A stretch of DNA of 64,000 nt from Roseibacterium beibuensis (lineage in GTDB: Bacteria; Pseudomonadota; Alphaproteobacteria; Rhodobacterales; Rhodobacteraceae). The notes under the pieces were generated by a model. The model was not told where the DNA came from, did not search any database, and saw only the letters and a list, made by a program, of their open reading frames with translations. The stretch is taken from contig NZ_BAABHW010000003.1 in NCBI RefSeq assembly GCF_039542305.1, forward strand, positions 248,001-312,000. Reading direction: 5' to 3'. A program made the translations under genes and the position numbers. Shown here piece after piece: positions 1 to 8,897 of the stretch (within the stretch, counting starts at the first letter, position 1; every line of letters starts with the position of its first letter).

Positions 1-1094
<1,094 letters not shown>

Positions 1095-1212
1095 GGTTGT
1101 CTGGTCCCTTTCTTCAAGCGAACGGGCGGGGCGGGTCCGATCGCGGCCCCCGAGCCGCCACTTCTGACGTGGAATGTGACCGACCCGATTGCACGCCGAG
1201 CCGGTTTCGGTC

Positions 1213-1244
1213 GCTATATAAGTAGGGGTCCATACCCCTGCAAG
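1213..1244 (-). promoter_or_regulatory. RpoH (sigma-32)-type heat-shock promoter of dnaK
   Basis: On the minus strand CTTG (1241-1244) is followed after 18 nt by CTTATAT (1216-1222). This fits the alphaproteobacterial RpoH consensus CTTG-N17/18-CYTATNT. The spacer holds a perfect 6-bp inverted repeat, AGGGGT-CCAT-ACCCCT (around 1224-1239). The site is about 120 bp upstream of the dnaK ATG, so the mRNA would have a leader of roughly 110 nt. Recognition is by eye against a known consensus; no start site is proven. Confidence 0.75.
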
Positions 1245-1277
1245 CGTTGCACGTTATGTGAAAGACGAGATTCATAG

Positions 1278-1880
1278 ATGAGCGAGATCGATCTGAACGG
1301 CGTGAGGGTTCTGCCCGGCTTGCTGAACCGGGCGGACCAGGTCGCACTGGTCGAGGATCTGCGACGCGTGGTGCAGGCGGCGCCGCTGTTTCATCCCGTC
1401 ACGGCGCGGGGCAAGCAAATGTCGGTGCGGATGACCTCGGCCGGCGACTATGGCTGGGTTTCGGACCGCCGCGGCTATCGCTACGAGCGCCTGCATCCGC
1501 AGGGGATGGAATGGCCCGCGATCCCCTCCATCGCGCTGCGGGTCTGGCGGGAGGTATCCGGGGTGGATCGCCCGCCGCAGTGCTGCCTTGTCAATTTCTA
1601 CGATGAAGGCGCGCGCATGGGGCTGCACCAGGACCGGGACGAGGCCGATTTCGACATGCCGGTGGTCTCGATCTCTCTCGGAGATGAGGCCTTGTTCCGG
1701 GTCGGCCAGACCACGCACGGCGGGCCGACCAAATCCATCTGGCTGCGCTCGGGCGACGTGGCTGTTCTGTCCGGGGCGTCGCGGCTGGCCTATCACGGCA
1801 TAGATCGGGTCAAGCCGGGCAGTTCCACCCTCTTGCCGCAAGGTGGCCGGATCAACCTGACGCTTCGGGTGGTGGATTAA
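1278..1880 (+). CDS. alkB: AlkB-type alpha-ketoglutarate-dependent DNA repair dioxygenase
   Basis: Repairs 1-methyladenine and 3-methylcytosine lesions by oxidative demethylation, using Fe(II), 2-oxoglutarate and O2. The 200-residue protein shows the family signature. The iron ligands are His117 and Asp119 (in NFYDEGARMGLHQDRDE) and His173 (LAYHGIDRV). The 2-oxoglutarate-binding R-x-N-x-T-x-R motif is RINLTLR (Arg191 to Arg197) near the C-terminus. Length matches bacterial AlkB (about 200-216). It is divergent from dnaK, and its 3' end overlaps the convergent permease gene by 4 bp. No ada-like partner is seen nearby. Confidence 0.93.
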   Translation: MSEIDLNGVRVLPGLLNRADQVALVEDLRRVVQAAPLFHPVTARGKQMSVRMTSAGDYGWVSDRRGYRYERLHPQGMEWPAIPSIALRVWREVSGVDRPPQCCLVNFYDEGARMGLHQDRDEADFDMPVVSISLGDEALFRVGQTTHGGPTKSIWLRSGDVAVLSGASRLAYHGIDRVKPGSSTLLPQGGRINLTLRVVD

Positions 1881-2698
1881 CGCTTGGCGTCCCAGCTCAC
1901 CGAGGCATGCTTGCGCGTGTAGAAATCGCCCAAGGTGCCCAAGAGGATCAGCACCAAGGTCGCGTAAAGCGGGTACTGCCAATTGGTGTAGTGGGGAAAG
2001 TAGTTCACGAAGGTGAAGCCGCGGGCCTGGTCGATGATGTGAAACAGCGGGTTCCAGTCGAACATGCTGACCATGAAGCTAGGCATCATGTTGGCGACGA
2101 ACATCTTGCCCGAGGCGATCATGTTGGCGCGGACATAGACCAACTGGAGGATGGCGACGACATCCGGGGCCCAGGGTTTCAGCGCCAGCAGGATCAAGCC
2201 CACCGCGCAGCCCGATCCCCAGGCCAGCAAGAACATCATGAACGCGCCCGCCCAGTCATGCAGTTCGATCGGTGACACCAGGGTGTGCAGGCAGAAAAGG
2301 ATCACCAAAAGGCTGATCGTCTTGACGTATAGCGTGGACAGCGCCGCAGAGAGGATCGAGACGAGCGTGTTCATCGGCGCGTGCTGCATCATGGACGAGG
2401 TCGGCCCATCGGTGCGCATGATCGCCGTCACCGCCTGAATGTGGGAGAGATACAGGAAAATCCCCGTCAGCAGGTACAGCATGAAATCCCCGCGGATCGC
2501 CATCGTGCGGGTCCCGAGGAGGTTGAACATGAAATAGAACGCAGCGACGAACAAAAGGCTTTGCATGATGCTCAGCCCGATCGCGACCATGGCGTTGCCA
2601 TGAGTCTGGCGCACGCGACGGACCGAGGCGTGATAGGTCACCCCGAGGAAATTGAAGAAAAGCGCCCAGGTGGACGTCGGTTTCGTGGTCTGGAACAT
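1877..2698 (-). CDS. ABC-2 type polysaccharide export permease (KpsM/Wzm-like)
   Basis: Inner-membrane permease for export of a capsular polysaccharide or lipid-linked O-antigen. The 273-residue product has about six hydrophobic segments in the ABC-2 arrangement, with the conserved stretch SGCAVGLILLALKPWAPDVV and a C-terminal FTFVNYFPHYTNWQYP loop as in KpsM/Wzm proteins. I chose the ATG at 2698 (purine-rich AGCGGA just before it). A TTG at 2743 would add 15 residues without homology-like features. It points away from the glycan genes, and no KpsT-type ATPase lies in the window, so the partner must be elsewhere. The substrate is inferred from family and neighbours only. Confidence 0.82.
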   Translation of the reverse strand: MFQTTKPTSTWALFFNFLGVTYHASVRRVRQTHGNAMVAIGLSIMQSLLFVAAFYFMFNLLGTRTMAIRGDFMLYLLTGIFLYLSHIQAVTAIMRTDGPTSSMMQHAPMNTLVSILSAALSTLYVKTISLLVILFCLHTLVSPIELHDWAGAFMMFLLAWGSGCAVGLILLALKPWAPDVVAILQLVYVRANMIASGKMFVANMMPSFMVSMFDWNPLFHIIDQARGFTFVNYFPHYTNWQYPLYATLVLILLGTLGDFYTRKHASVSWDAKR

Positions 2699-2850
2699 TC
2701 CGCTCGGCCTCGAACTGGTTTGGGTCGCGTTTTGACGTCTCAATTGGGCGATTATGTGACCCGGTCGCAGAGCTTCTCTTGCCGTTTCGTGTTTCGGAAA
2801 CGATAACGCGGGGCAGGTTTCGGATCAATCAGACGCAAGGGGCTGGCGCT

Positions 2851-3648
2851 TTGGACAATGAAGAATTGATGAAAGTGTTGCGGCGCGCCGCGATTGAGGG
2901 TGGCCGCAAGATCATGGAGATCTACGAGGCCGATGATTTCGACGTCCGCGCCAAATCGGACGATAGCCCGGTCACCGCCGCCGACGAAGCCGCCGATGCG
3001 ATCATTTCCGAACATCTGCGCGCCGCCTTTCCCGATATCGCCCTCGTCACCGAAGAGCAGGCCGACAGCCACGACCAGACCGCCGACCGGTTCCTGATTG
3101 TCGATCCGTTGGACGGCACCAAGGAATTCATCCAGCGCCGTGGTGATTTCACCGTCAATATCGCGCTGGTCGAAAACGGCACCCCTGTTTTCGGCGTGGT
3201 CTATGCCCCTGCGAAGGAGCGGCTGTTCTACACGCGCCCGGATGGTCAAAGCGTCGAGGAAACCGGCGCGTTCGATCTGGAAACCCCCGGACCTACCACC
3301 GAGATCCACGTATCGCAGCCCGACAATGGCGCGCTGCGGGTCGTTGCGTCTAAGTCCCACCGCGATGCCGCGACGGATGCCTATATCGGCAAATACGCCT
3401 GCGCCGACATGAAAAGCGCGGGTTCGTCTTTGAAATTCTGCCTCGTCGCCACCGGGGAGGCCGATCTTTACCCCCGGCTTGGCCGCACGATGGAATGGGA
3501 CACCGCCGCCGGGGACGCAGTGTTGCGCGGGGCCGGTGGCCAGATGGTCCGTTTCGACGATCACGCCCCCTTCACCTACGGCAAGGACGGGTTCGCGAAC
3601 GTGTTCTTCATCGCCTACGCCCCGGGCGTCGATCTGAAACCGGCATGA
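2851..3648 (+). CDS. cysQ: 3'(2'),5'-bisphosphate nucleotidase CysQ
   Basis: Hydrolyses 3'-phosphoadenosine 5'-phosphate (PAP) to AMP and phosphate, which relieves product inhibition of PAPS-using enzymes. It belongs to the Li+-sensitive, Mg2+-dependent inositol-monophosphatase-like superfamily. The metal motifs are visible: VTEEQ (about 66-70), IVDPLDGTKEF (Asp85 and Asp88) and WDTAAGDAVL towards the C-terminus. The proposed start is a TTG at 2851, preceded by AAGGGG at 8 nt, giving 265 residues as in relatives; ATG 2869 is the alternative. The stop overlaps the kdsB ATG by 4 bp (ATGA), so the two are translationally coupled. Its place in a glycan locus that also has a sulfotransferase suggests a role in PAP recycling. 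Confidence 0.9.
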   Translation: MDNEELMKVLRRAAIEGGRKIMEIYEADDFDVRAKSDDSPVTAADEAADAIISEHLRAAFPDIALVTEEQADSHDQTADRFLIVDPLDGTKEFIQRRGDFTVNIALVENGTPVFGVVYAPAKERLFYTRPDGQSVEETGAFDLETPGPTTEIHVSQPDNGALRVVASKSHRDAATDAYIGKYACADMKSAGSSLKFCLVATGEADLYPRLGRTMEWDTAAGDAVLRGAGGQMVRFDDHAPFTYGKDGFANVFFIAYAPGVDLKPA

Positions 3649-4445
3649 GCGTCGTTTGTGTCATCCCGGCGCGCTTTGCCTCGACGCGCTATCCCGGAAA
3701 ACCCCTTGCCGAGTTGCGCGGCGCGACAGGCGAGTCGCGCAGCCTGATCGAAAGAAGCTGGCGTGCCGCCTGCGAGGTCGATCAGTTCGACGCGATCTAT
3801 GTCGCCACCGACGATGATCGTATCGCCGAGGCCGCAAAGGCGTTTGGCGCGGATGTTCTGATGACCTCGGACACGTGCCGGAACGGAACGGAACGCTGCG
3901 CCGAGGCGCTGGGCCTTCTGGGCGACGGTGTCGAGATGGTGGTCAACCTTCAGGGTGACGCGCCCCTTACCCCGCCCTGGTTTCTCGTGGCGTTGATCGA
4001 GGGGTTGCGGTCCGACAGCCAGGCGGCACTGGCCACGCCCATCCTGCGCTGCGACGGAGAGACCTTGGCCGCGCTGAAGGCGGATCGCGCGGCAGGGCGC
4101 GTCGGGGGAACGACGGCGGTGTGCGACAGCGAAAAGCACGCGCTCTATTTCTCGAAAGAGGTCATTCCCTATACCGCGCAAGACTATGCGCCCGACGCCG
4201 AAACGCCGGTGTTCCACCATGTCGGGGTCTATGCCTACCGCCCTTGGGCGCTGCATGCCTATCCCGACTGGTCGGTCGGGCCTTTGGAAACGCTGGAAGG
4301 CCTGGAGCAGCTCCGCTTCCTCGAAGCCGGTCACAAGGTCCGCTGCGTCGAGGTCGAAGCCCGCGGGCGCAAGTTCTGGGAACTCAACAACCCCGAGGAT
4401 ATCCCCCGCATCGAATCGATGCTGTCGGAGATGGGGCTGCCGTGA
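3645..4445 (+). CDS. kdsB: 3-deoxy-manno-octulosonate cytidylyltransferase (CMP-Kdo synthetase)
   Basis: Activates Kdo with CTP to CMP-Kdo, the donor for the LPS inner core and for the poly-Kdo linker of group 2 capsules. The N-terminal nucleotide-binding motif is VIPARFASTRYPGKPL, with TCRNGTERCAEA and VNLQGDAPLTP following, then the C-terminal FWELNNPEDI. The product is 266 residues (typical 245-260). It starts on an ATG that overlaps the cysQ stop, and its TGA overlaps the ATG of the next gene at 4445. A cytidylyltransferase embedded among capsule-type glycosyltransferases may be a second, capsule-dedicated copy; this cannot be settled from the window. Confidence 0.92.
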   Translation: MSVVCVIPARFASTRYPGKPLAELRGATGESRSLIERSWRAACEVDQFDAIYVATDDDRIAEAAKAFGADVLMTSDTCRNGTERCAEALGLLGDGVEMVVNLQGDAPLTPPWFLVALIEGLRSDSQAALATPILRCDGETLAALKADRAAGRVGGTTAVCDSEKHALYFSKEVIPYTAQDYAPDAETPVFHHVGVYAYRPWALHAYPDWSVGPLETLEGLEQLRFLEAGHKVRCVEVEARGRKFWELNNPEDIPRIESMLSEMGLP

Positions 4446-5647
4446 TGGCCAAGCCTCGGCTCAGCGTGGTGGTGGTCAGCCATGGTCGCCCCGCCGCGCT
4501 GTGCCGGTGCTTGCTGGGTTTCCATCAGCAGGACGCGGGCGATGTCGAGGTCGTCGTCGTGGCCGATCCCGACGGGTTATCCGCCATCTCCAGGCTGCCC
4601 TTTCATGCGCGGTTGAAGACCGCCCTGCAGCAAGGCGAAAACATTTCGACCGCCCGCAACGATGGTGTTGCACTTGCCGCGGGCGACGTGGTGGCCTTTG
4701 TCGATGACGATGCCGTGCCTGCCCCGACATGGGCAACGCGGGTCAAGGCGGCCTTTGCCGAACAGCCCATGATCGACGCGATGACCGGCCCCGTGATCGG
4801 TCGCAACGGGATCAGCCTGCAATGGGGCGAGACTGGCGTCGACCGGACAGGCCGTGATCGTAATCTGTCGGACGGCGATGGGGTCGTGCGCAAGCTGCAT
4901 GGCACGAACATGGCAATGCGCCGGTCCGTGTTCGACCGGATCGGCGGGTTCGATCCGGCCTTCGCCTTCTATCTCGACGATACGGACTTCGCCATTCGCA
5001 TGGCCGAGGCTGGCCTGCAGTCGGCCTTGACCTGGGACATGATCGTACATCACGGCTTTGCCGCCAGCGCGCGCCGCAGCGAAGATCGCGTGCCGCTGAG
5101 CTTGCATGATATCGGCGCCTCGACCGCTGTGTTCCTGCGCAAGCATGCAAGCGAAGGTGAAATCGAGGCTCAGATCGACCAGCTTGTCGCGGATCAGCGC
5201 CGGCGATTGCTGCTTCTAGCCCGGCGACGAAAGATCGACGCGCGTGCGATGCGGGAGTTGATGGAGAGCCTTCATGCCGGTCTCGAAGACGGGCGTCAAA
5301 GGCGCACCTCGCATCCGCAGGTTACCCCGGCTAATCTGCCGTTCCTGCCTTTGCGCGATGCGCCGGCCACAGGCTGGTCGATCCTGTCGGGCTGGCGGCA
5401 CCAGGCATCGCGTCTGAGGCGGGAAGCGGCGGATCTGGTGGCAAGCGGTCAGAGAGTGAGCCTGTTCCTGTTCGAGCCGACCCCCCGCAAACACAAGGTC
5501 AGTTTCACCGAAGGCGGATGGTGGGAACAGACGGGCGGTTTGTTCGGCCCCTCGGACCGCGATGGCCCGCCTGTGCAAGCCTGGCGGTTTCAAACGCGGC
5601 TGGACACGGAATTGGCCCGCGTTCGCACCGAAAGAGGCCACGATTGA
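4445..5647 (+). CDS. Family 2 glycosyltransferase
   Basis: Inverting GT-A glycosyltransferase that adds a sugar from a nucleotide donor at the cytoplasmic membrane face. The N-terminal half (1 to about 220) is classical GT2: LSVVVVSHGRP at the start, the donor motif GDVVAFVDDDAVP (the DDD metal site), then GTNMAMRRSVFDRIGGFD and FYLDDTDFAIRMAEAG (the acceptor/base region). The remaining 180 residues (to 400) are Arg-rich and resemble no domain I know. The ATG overlaps the kdsB stop by one base (TGATG), so the start is well supported. Donor and acceptor are unknown. Confidence 0.85.
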   Translation: MAKPRLSVVVVSHGRPAALCRCLLGFHQQDAGDVEVVVVADPDGLSAISRLPFHARLKTALQQGENISTARNDGVALAAGDVVAFVDDDAVPAPTWATRVKAAFAEQPMIDAMTGPVIGRNGISLQWGETGVDRTGRDRNLSDGDGVVRKLHGTNMAMRRSVFDRIGGFDPAFAFYLDDTDFAIRMAEAGLQSALTWDMIVHHGFAASARRSEDRVPLSLHDIGASTAVFLRKHASEGEIEAQIDQLVADQRRRLLLLARRRKIDARAMRELMESLHAGLEDGRQRRTSHPQVTPANLPFLPLRDAPATGWSILSGWRHQASRLRREAADLVASGQRVSLFLFEPTPRKHKVSFTEGGWWEQTGGLFGPSDRDGPPVQAWRFQTRLDTELARVRTERGHD

Positions 5648-5743
5648 CGGATTTCATTGTTTCGAACCCAGCAACGATTCAGTAATGTTATTCATGTAGA
5701 TAGTGCACAAGCGCCGAACGGCGGTGATCCATAAGGGGCAGTT

Positions 5744-6637
5744 ATGAAACGGAAAGTTACAAAGGCAATCTTCCCCGTGGCCGGTTTGGGCACGCGATTC
5801 TTGCCAGCGACCAAATCGATCCCGAAAGAGATCATGACCTTGGTCGACCGCCCCTTGATCCAATATGCCATCGACGAGGCGCGCGCCGCTGGAATCCGCG
5901 AATTCATCTTCGTGACCAGTCGCGGCAAAAGTGCGCTGGAAGACTATTTCGATCAGGCGCCCGAGTTGGAAAATTCCCTCCGCAAGAAGGGCAAGGACGA
6001 TCTTCTCGCCGCCCTCAAGACCACCAACATGGAGTCGGGCGCGATCGCCTATATCCGCCAGCACAAGGCGCTTGGCCTTGGCCATGCCGTTTGGTGCGCG
6101 CGGCGTCTTCTGTCGAACGAACCCTTCGCGGTGATCCTGCCCGATGACGTGATCGCGGCGGAAACGCCCTGTCTTCAGCAGATGGTCGAAGCCTATGAAG
6201 AGCTTGGCGGCAACATGGTCGCCGCGATGGAAGTGCCTGACGACAAGACGCACGCCTACGGCATCCTCGACGTGAAAGAGGATATGGGCAGCGTCGTGTC
6301 GGTGAACGCGATGGTCGAAAAGCCGGAGGCCGGCACCGCCCCCTCGAACCTCGCGGTGATCGGGCGGTATATCCTGCGCCCGGACGTGATGGGCCATCTG
6401 AACCGGATCAAGACCGGCGCCGGCGGAGAGATCCAGTTGACCGACGCCATCGCGCGCGAGATCGAGGACGGCGACAATGTCTATGGTTTCCGCTTCCGCG
6501 GGCAGCGGTTCGATTGCGGATCGAAGGCCGGTTTCCTGCAGGCGACGGTGGCCTTTGGCTTGGCGCGCGAAGACCTGCGCGACGAATTCACCGAGTATCT
6601 GACCGACGTGATCTCGGCCCGGACAGCCGCACAGTGA
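5744..6637 (+). CDS. galU: UTP--glucose-1-phosphate uridylyltransferase
   Basis: Makes UDP-glucose from UTP and glucose-1-phosphate, a precursor for capsule, osmoregulated glucans and other surface sugars. The 297-residue product has the nucleotidyltransferase motif FPVAGLGTRFLPATKSIPKE at the N-terminus, then DRPLIQYAIDEA, VILPDDVI and VEKPEAGTAPSNLAVIGRY. A ribosome-binding site AAGGGG stands 6 nt before the ATG. A 96-bp spacer separates it from the preceding gene, the only sizeable gap in the plus-strand locus and a possible internal promoter. The stop overlaps the GTG start of the next gene. Confidence 0.95.
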   Translation: MKRKVTKAIFPVAGLGTRFLPATKSIPKEIMTLVDRPLIQYAIDEARAAGIREFIFVTSRGKSALEDYFDQAPELENSLRKKGKDDLLAALKTTNMESGAIAYIRQHKALGLGHAVWCARRLLSNEPFAVILPDDVIAAETPCLQQMVEAYEELGGNMVAAMEVPDDKTHAYGILDVKEDMGSVVSVNAMVEKPEAGTAPSNLAVIGRYILRPDVMGHLNRIKTGAGGEIQLTDAIAREIEDGDNVYGFRFRGQRFDCGSKAGFLQATVAFGLAREDLRDEFTEYLTDVISARTAAQ

Positions 6638-7890
6638 CAGCCCTGTCCGGTGGACCGGGCGAGATCTGGCTGGACGTGACGCGCCTGCTGACGCGGGTGG
6701 GACGCGGTGCCTTGACCGGCATCGATCGCGTCGAGATGGCGTATCTCGACCATCTCCTGGCATCGGATGGCGCGTGTCGTTTCTTGTGCCGCACGACGCG
6801 GGGCTACCTTCTGCTTGGCCGTGAGGGTGGTCGGGCGCTCGCCCATCTGGCCACGGGACAAAAGCCACTGGACCAGGCCGATACGTGGTCCCGGATCACC
6901 GGGCGGGGCGCACGCCCGCGTCACCGGGCCGAGGCCACCCTGCGCCCCTTCGCAGTGGACCGTTGCCCCCATTGGGGCTTGTCCCGGCTTCTTGGCAGGA
7001 AGCTCGAGGGCGAAACAATTTACCTGAATACCGGTCACGCGAACCTGATGGAACAGACCCTTCTGCCGTTGAAATCCGCGGGCGTAGAAATTGGCGTGCT
7101 GATCCATGACATCATTCCAGTGTCGCATGCGCAGCTGGTGCCGACCGGGCAGGCCGAAACCTTTTCTCGGAAACTGTCGGCCGCGCGGACCTATGGCGAC
7201 CTCGTGATCTGCAATTCGCGCGACACCGCAAACCGGCTTTCCGCGCTTTGGGGTGACGGCGCGGACCACCCCGCGATCGAGGTGGCTCATCTGGGCGTGA
7301 CGTCGTTCCATCCCTCTGCGGGGCAAGACCGCGATCCCACGCGGTTCGTGATGATCGGCACGCTCGACCCCCGTAAGAACCACGCGGTCATCCTCGACGC
7401 GTGGAGCCTGCTGGCCGACAGTGAGGACCCGGCAGAGCTGCCGCATCTCCACATCATCGGCGCCCCGGGCTGGCGCGGCGCAGAGATCGAGGCCGCGATC
7501 CGGGCCCACCCGCTATTCGGCACGCATATCCACCTGCACGGCCCCCTGCCGGATGCGCAACTGTCGCGGCATCTCTCTCGGTCCAGCGCGCTGCTTTACC
7601 CCTCGCTGGCCGAGGGGTTCGGCCTGCCCCCGTTCGAAGCCCTCGCGCATGGGGCGTTGCCGATCTGCGCCGATCTTCCGGTCTTGCACGAAGTCCTTGG
7701 CGCGCAAGCCGTTTACCTGCCCCCGAACGATGCCTATTCTTGGGCGGAAACGATTATACAACGAATGGCAGGCATATTGGCAGGGCCGGACAGGTCCGAT
7801 GTCGAACTGCCCCGATGGCAGGATCATTTCGAAACGGTCTCCGGGCTTTTGCAACGGCCCGGCGGGATTGAGCGGGAAGGAAAGGGATGA
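6634..7890 (+). CDS. Family 1 (GT-B) glycosyltransferase
   Basis: Retaining GT-B glycosyltransferase of the GT4-like group. The C-terminal donor domain is clear: FVMIGTLDPRKNHAVILDAW (about 235-255), LHIIGAPGW, then SSALLYPSLAEGFGLPPFEAL with the E-x7-E motif, followed by PICADLPVLHEVLG. The N-terminal half includes IGVLIHDIIPVSH and LVICNSRDT. The start is a GTG at 6634 that overlaps the galU stop (GTGA), giving 418 residues; an upstream in-frame extension would lie entirely inside galU. The product probably extends the polysaccharide repeat. The transferred sugar cannot be told. Confidence 0.88.
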   Translation: MTALSGGPGEIWLDVTRLLTRVGRGALTGIDRVEMAYLDHLLASDGACRFLCRTTRGYLLLGREGGRALAHLATGQKPLDQADTWSRITGRGARPRHRAEATLRPFAVDRCPHWGLSRLLGRKLEGETIYLNTGHANLMEQTLLPLKSAGVEIGVLIHDIIPVSHAQLVPTGQAETFSRKLSAARTYGDLVICNSRDTANRLSALWGDGADHPAIEVAHLGVTSFHPSAGQDRDPTRFVMIGTLDPRKNHAVILDAWSLLADSEDPAELPHLHIIGAPGWRGAEIEAAIRAHPLFGTHIHLHGPLPDAQLSRHLSRSSALLYPSLAEGFGLPPFEALAHGALPICADLPVLHEVLGAQAVYLPPNDAYSWAETIIQRMAGILAGPDRSDVELPRWQDHFETVSGLLQRPGGIEREGKG

Positions 7891-8897
7891 AGGCGGCAAG
7901 ACGCTATGCCTTGCGCCTTGAGCGCCGAAAATACCTCGTCCGCGCCTGGCGGAAGAGCCGTTCCCTGCTGCCTGTCGCCGACCGCACCGACGCCATCCGC
8001 CCGAAAGACATCCTGTGTTTCTGCACGCTGAGAAACGAACGCGTGCGGCTGAAATATTTCCTGTCCTATTACCGCGACCGGGGCGTTTCGCATTTCTTCT
8101 TCGTCGACAATGACAGCGAGGATGGCACGCGGGAATACCTGGCCCAGCAGCCCGATTGTTCCGTCTGGACCACGGATGCCAGCTACAAGCGGTCCCGCTT
8201 CGGGATGGATTGGATCAACCGCCTGCTGCGGATTTACGGGCATGGGCATTGGTGCCTGACCGTCGATCCGGACGAATTCCTGGTCTACCCGTTCTCGGAT
8301 ACCCGGCCGATCCCCGCGCTGACCGATTGGCTGGGCGCGTCCTCGATCAAGAGCTTCGGGACGATGCTTCTGGATATGTATCCCAAGGGTGCGATCACGG
8401 CGCAGCCCTATGCCGAGGGGCAAAACCCGTTCGAGATCGCCTGTTGGTTCGACTCCGGCAACTACACGATCGAGCGGAACTGGGTTTACGGGAACCTCTG
8501 GATTCAAGGCGGCCCGCGCGCCCGCGCCTTCTTCAAGGATCTGCCCGCGCGCGCGCCCGCGCTTAACAAGATCCCGCTGGTGAAGTGGCACCGGTCCTAC
8601 GCCTATGCCAGTTCGACCCACATGCTTTTGCCGCGCGGGTTGAACCTCGTGTACGACGAATGGGGCGGGGAGAAGACCTCGGGCGTGCTGCTCCATGCCA
8701 AGTTCCTCGACATCTTCACCGAGAAGGCCGCCGAGGAGTTGGAGCGGCGCCAGCACTACGCCGCCAGTGCCGAGTATCGCGCCTATCATGACGGGTTGAA
8801 CGCGAACATGGATTTCTGGACCCGCTGGTCCGAGAAATACATCAACTGGCGCCAGCTCGAGATCCTTGGCCTCATGTCGAAGGGGAACTGGGCATGA
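7887..8897 (+). CDS. Glycosyltransferase, Glyco_tranf_2_4-like
   Basis: A 336-residue protein of the GT2-like group in which CTLRNERVRLKYFLSYYRDRG and HFFFVDNDSEDGTREYL form the donor-binding start and CLTVDPDEFLVYP carries the DxD-type motif. This pattern fits PF13704-type glycosyltransferases common in marine alphaproteobacteria. The N-terminus is strongly basic (MKAARRYALRLERRKYLVRA), suggesting membrane association. The ATG overlaps the previous stop by 4 bp and the stop overlaps the next ATG by 4 bp, so it belongs to the same coupled series. Donor and linkage are unknown. Confidence 0.82.
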   Translation: MKAARRYALRLERRKYLVRAWRKSRSLLPVADRTDAIRPKDILCFCTLRNERVRLKYFLSYYRDRGVSHFFFVDNDSEDGTREYLAQQPDCSVWTTDASYKRSRFGMDWINRLLRIYGHGHWCLTVDPDEFLVYPFSDTRPIPALTDWLGASSIKSFGTMLLDMYPKGAITAQPYAEGQNPFEIACWFDSGNYTIERNWVYGNLWIQGGPRARAFFKDLPARAPALNKIPLVKWHRSYAYASSTHMLLPRGLNLVYDEWGGEKTSGVLLHAKFLDIFTEKAAEELERRQHYAASAEYRAYHDGLNANMDFWTRWSEKYINWRQLEILGLMSKGNWA

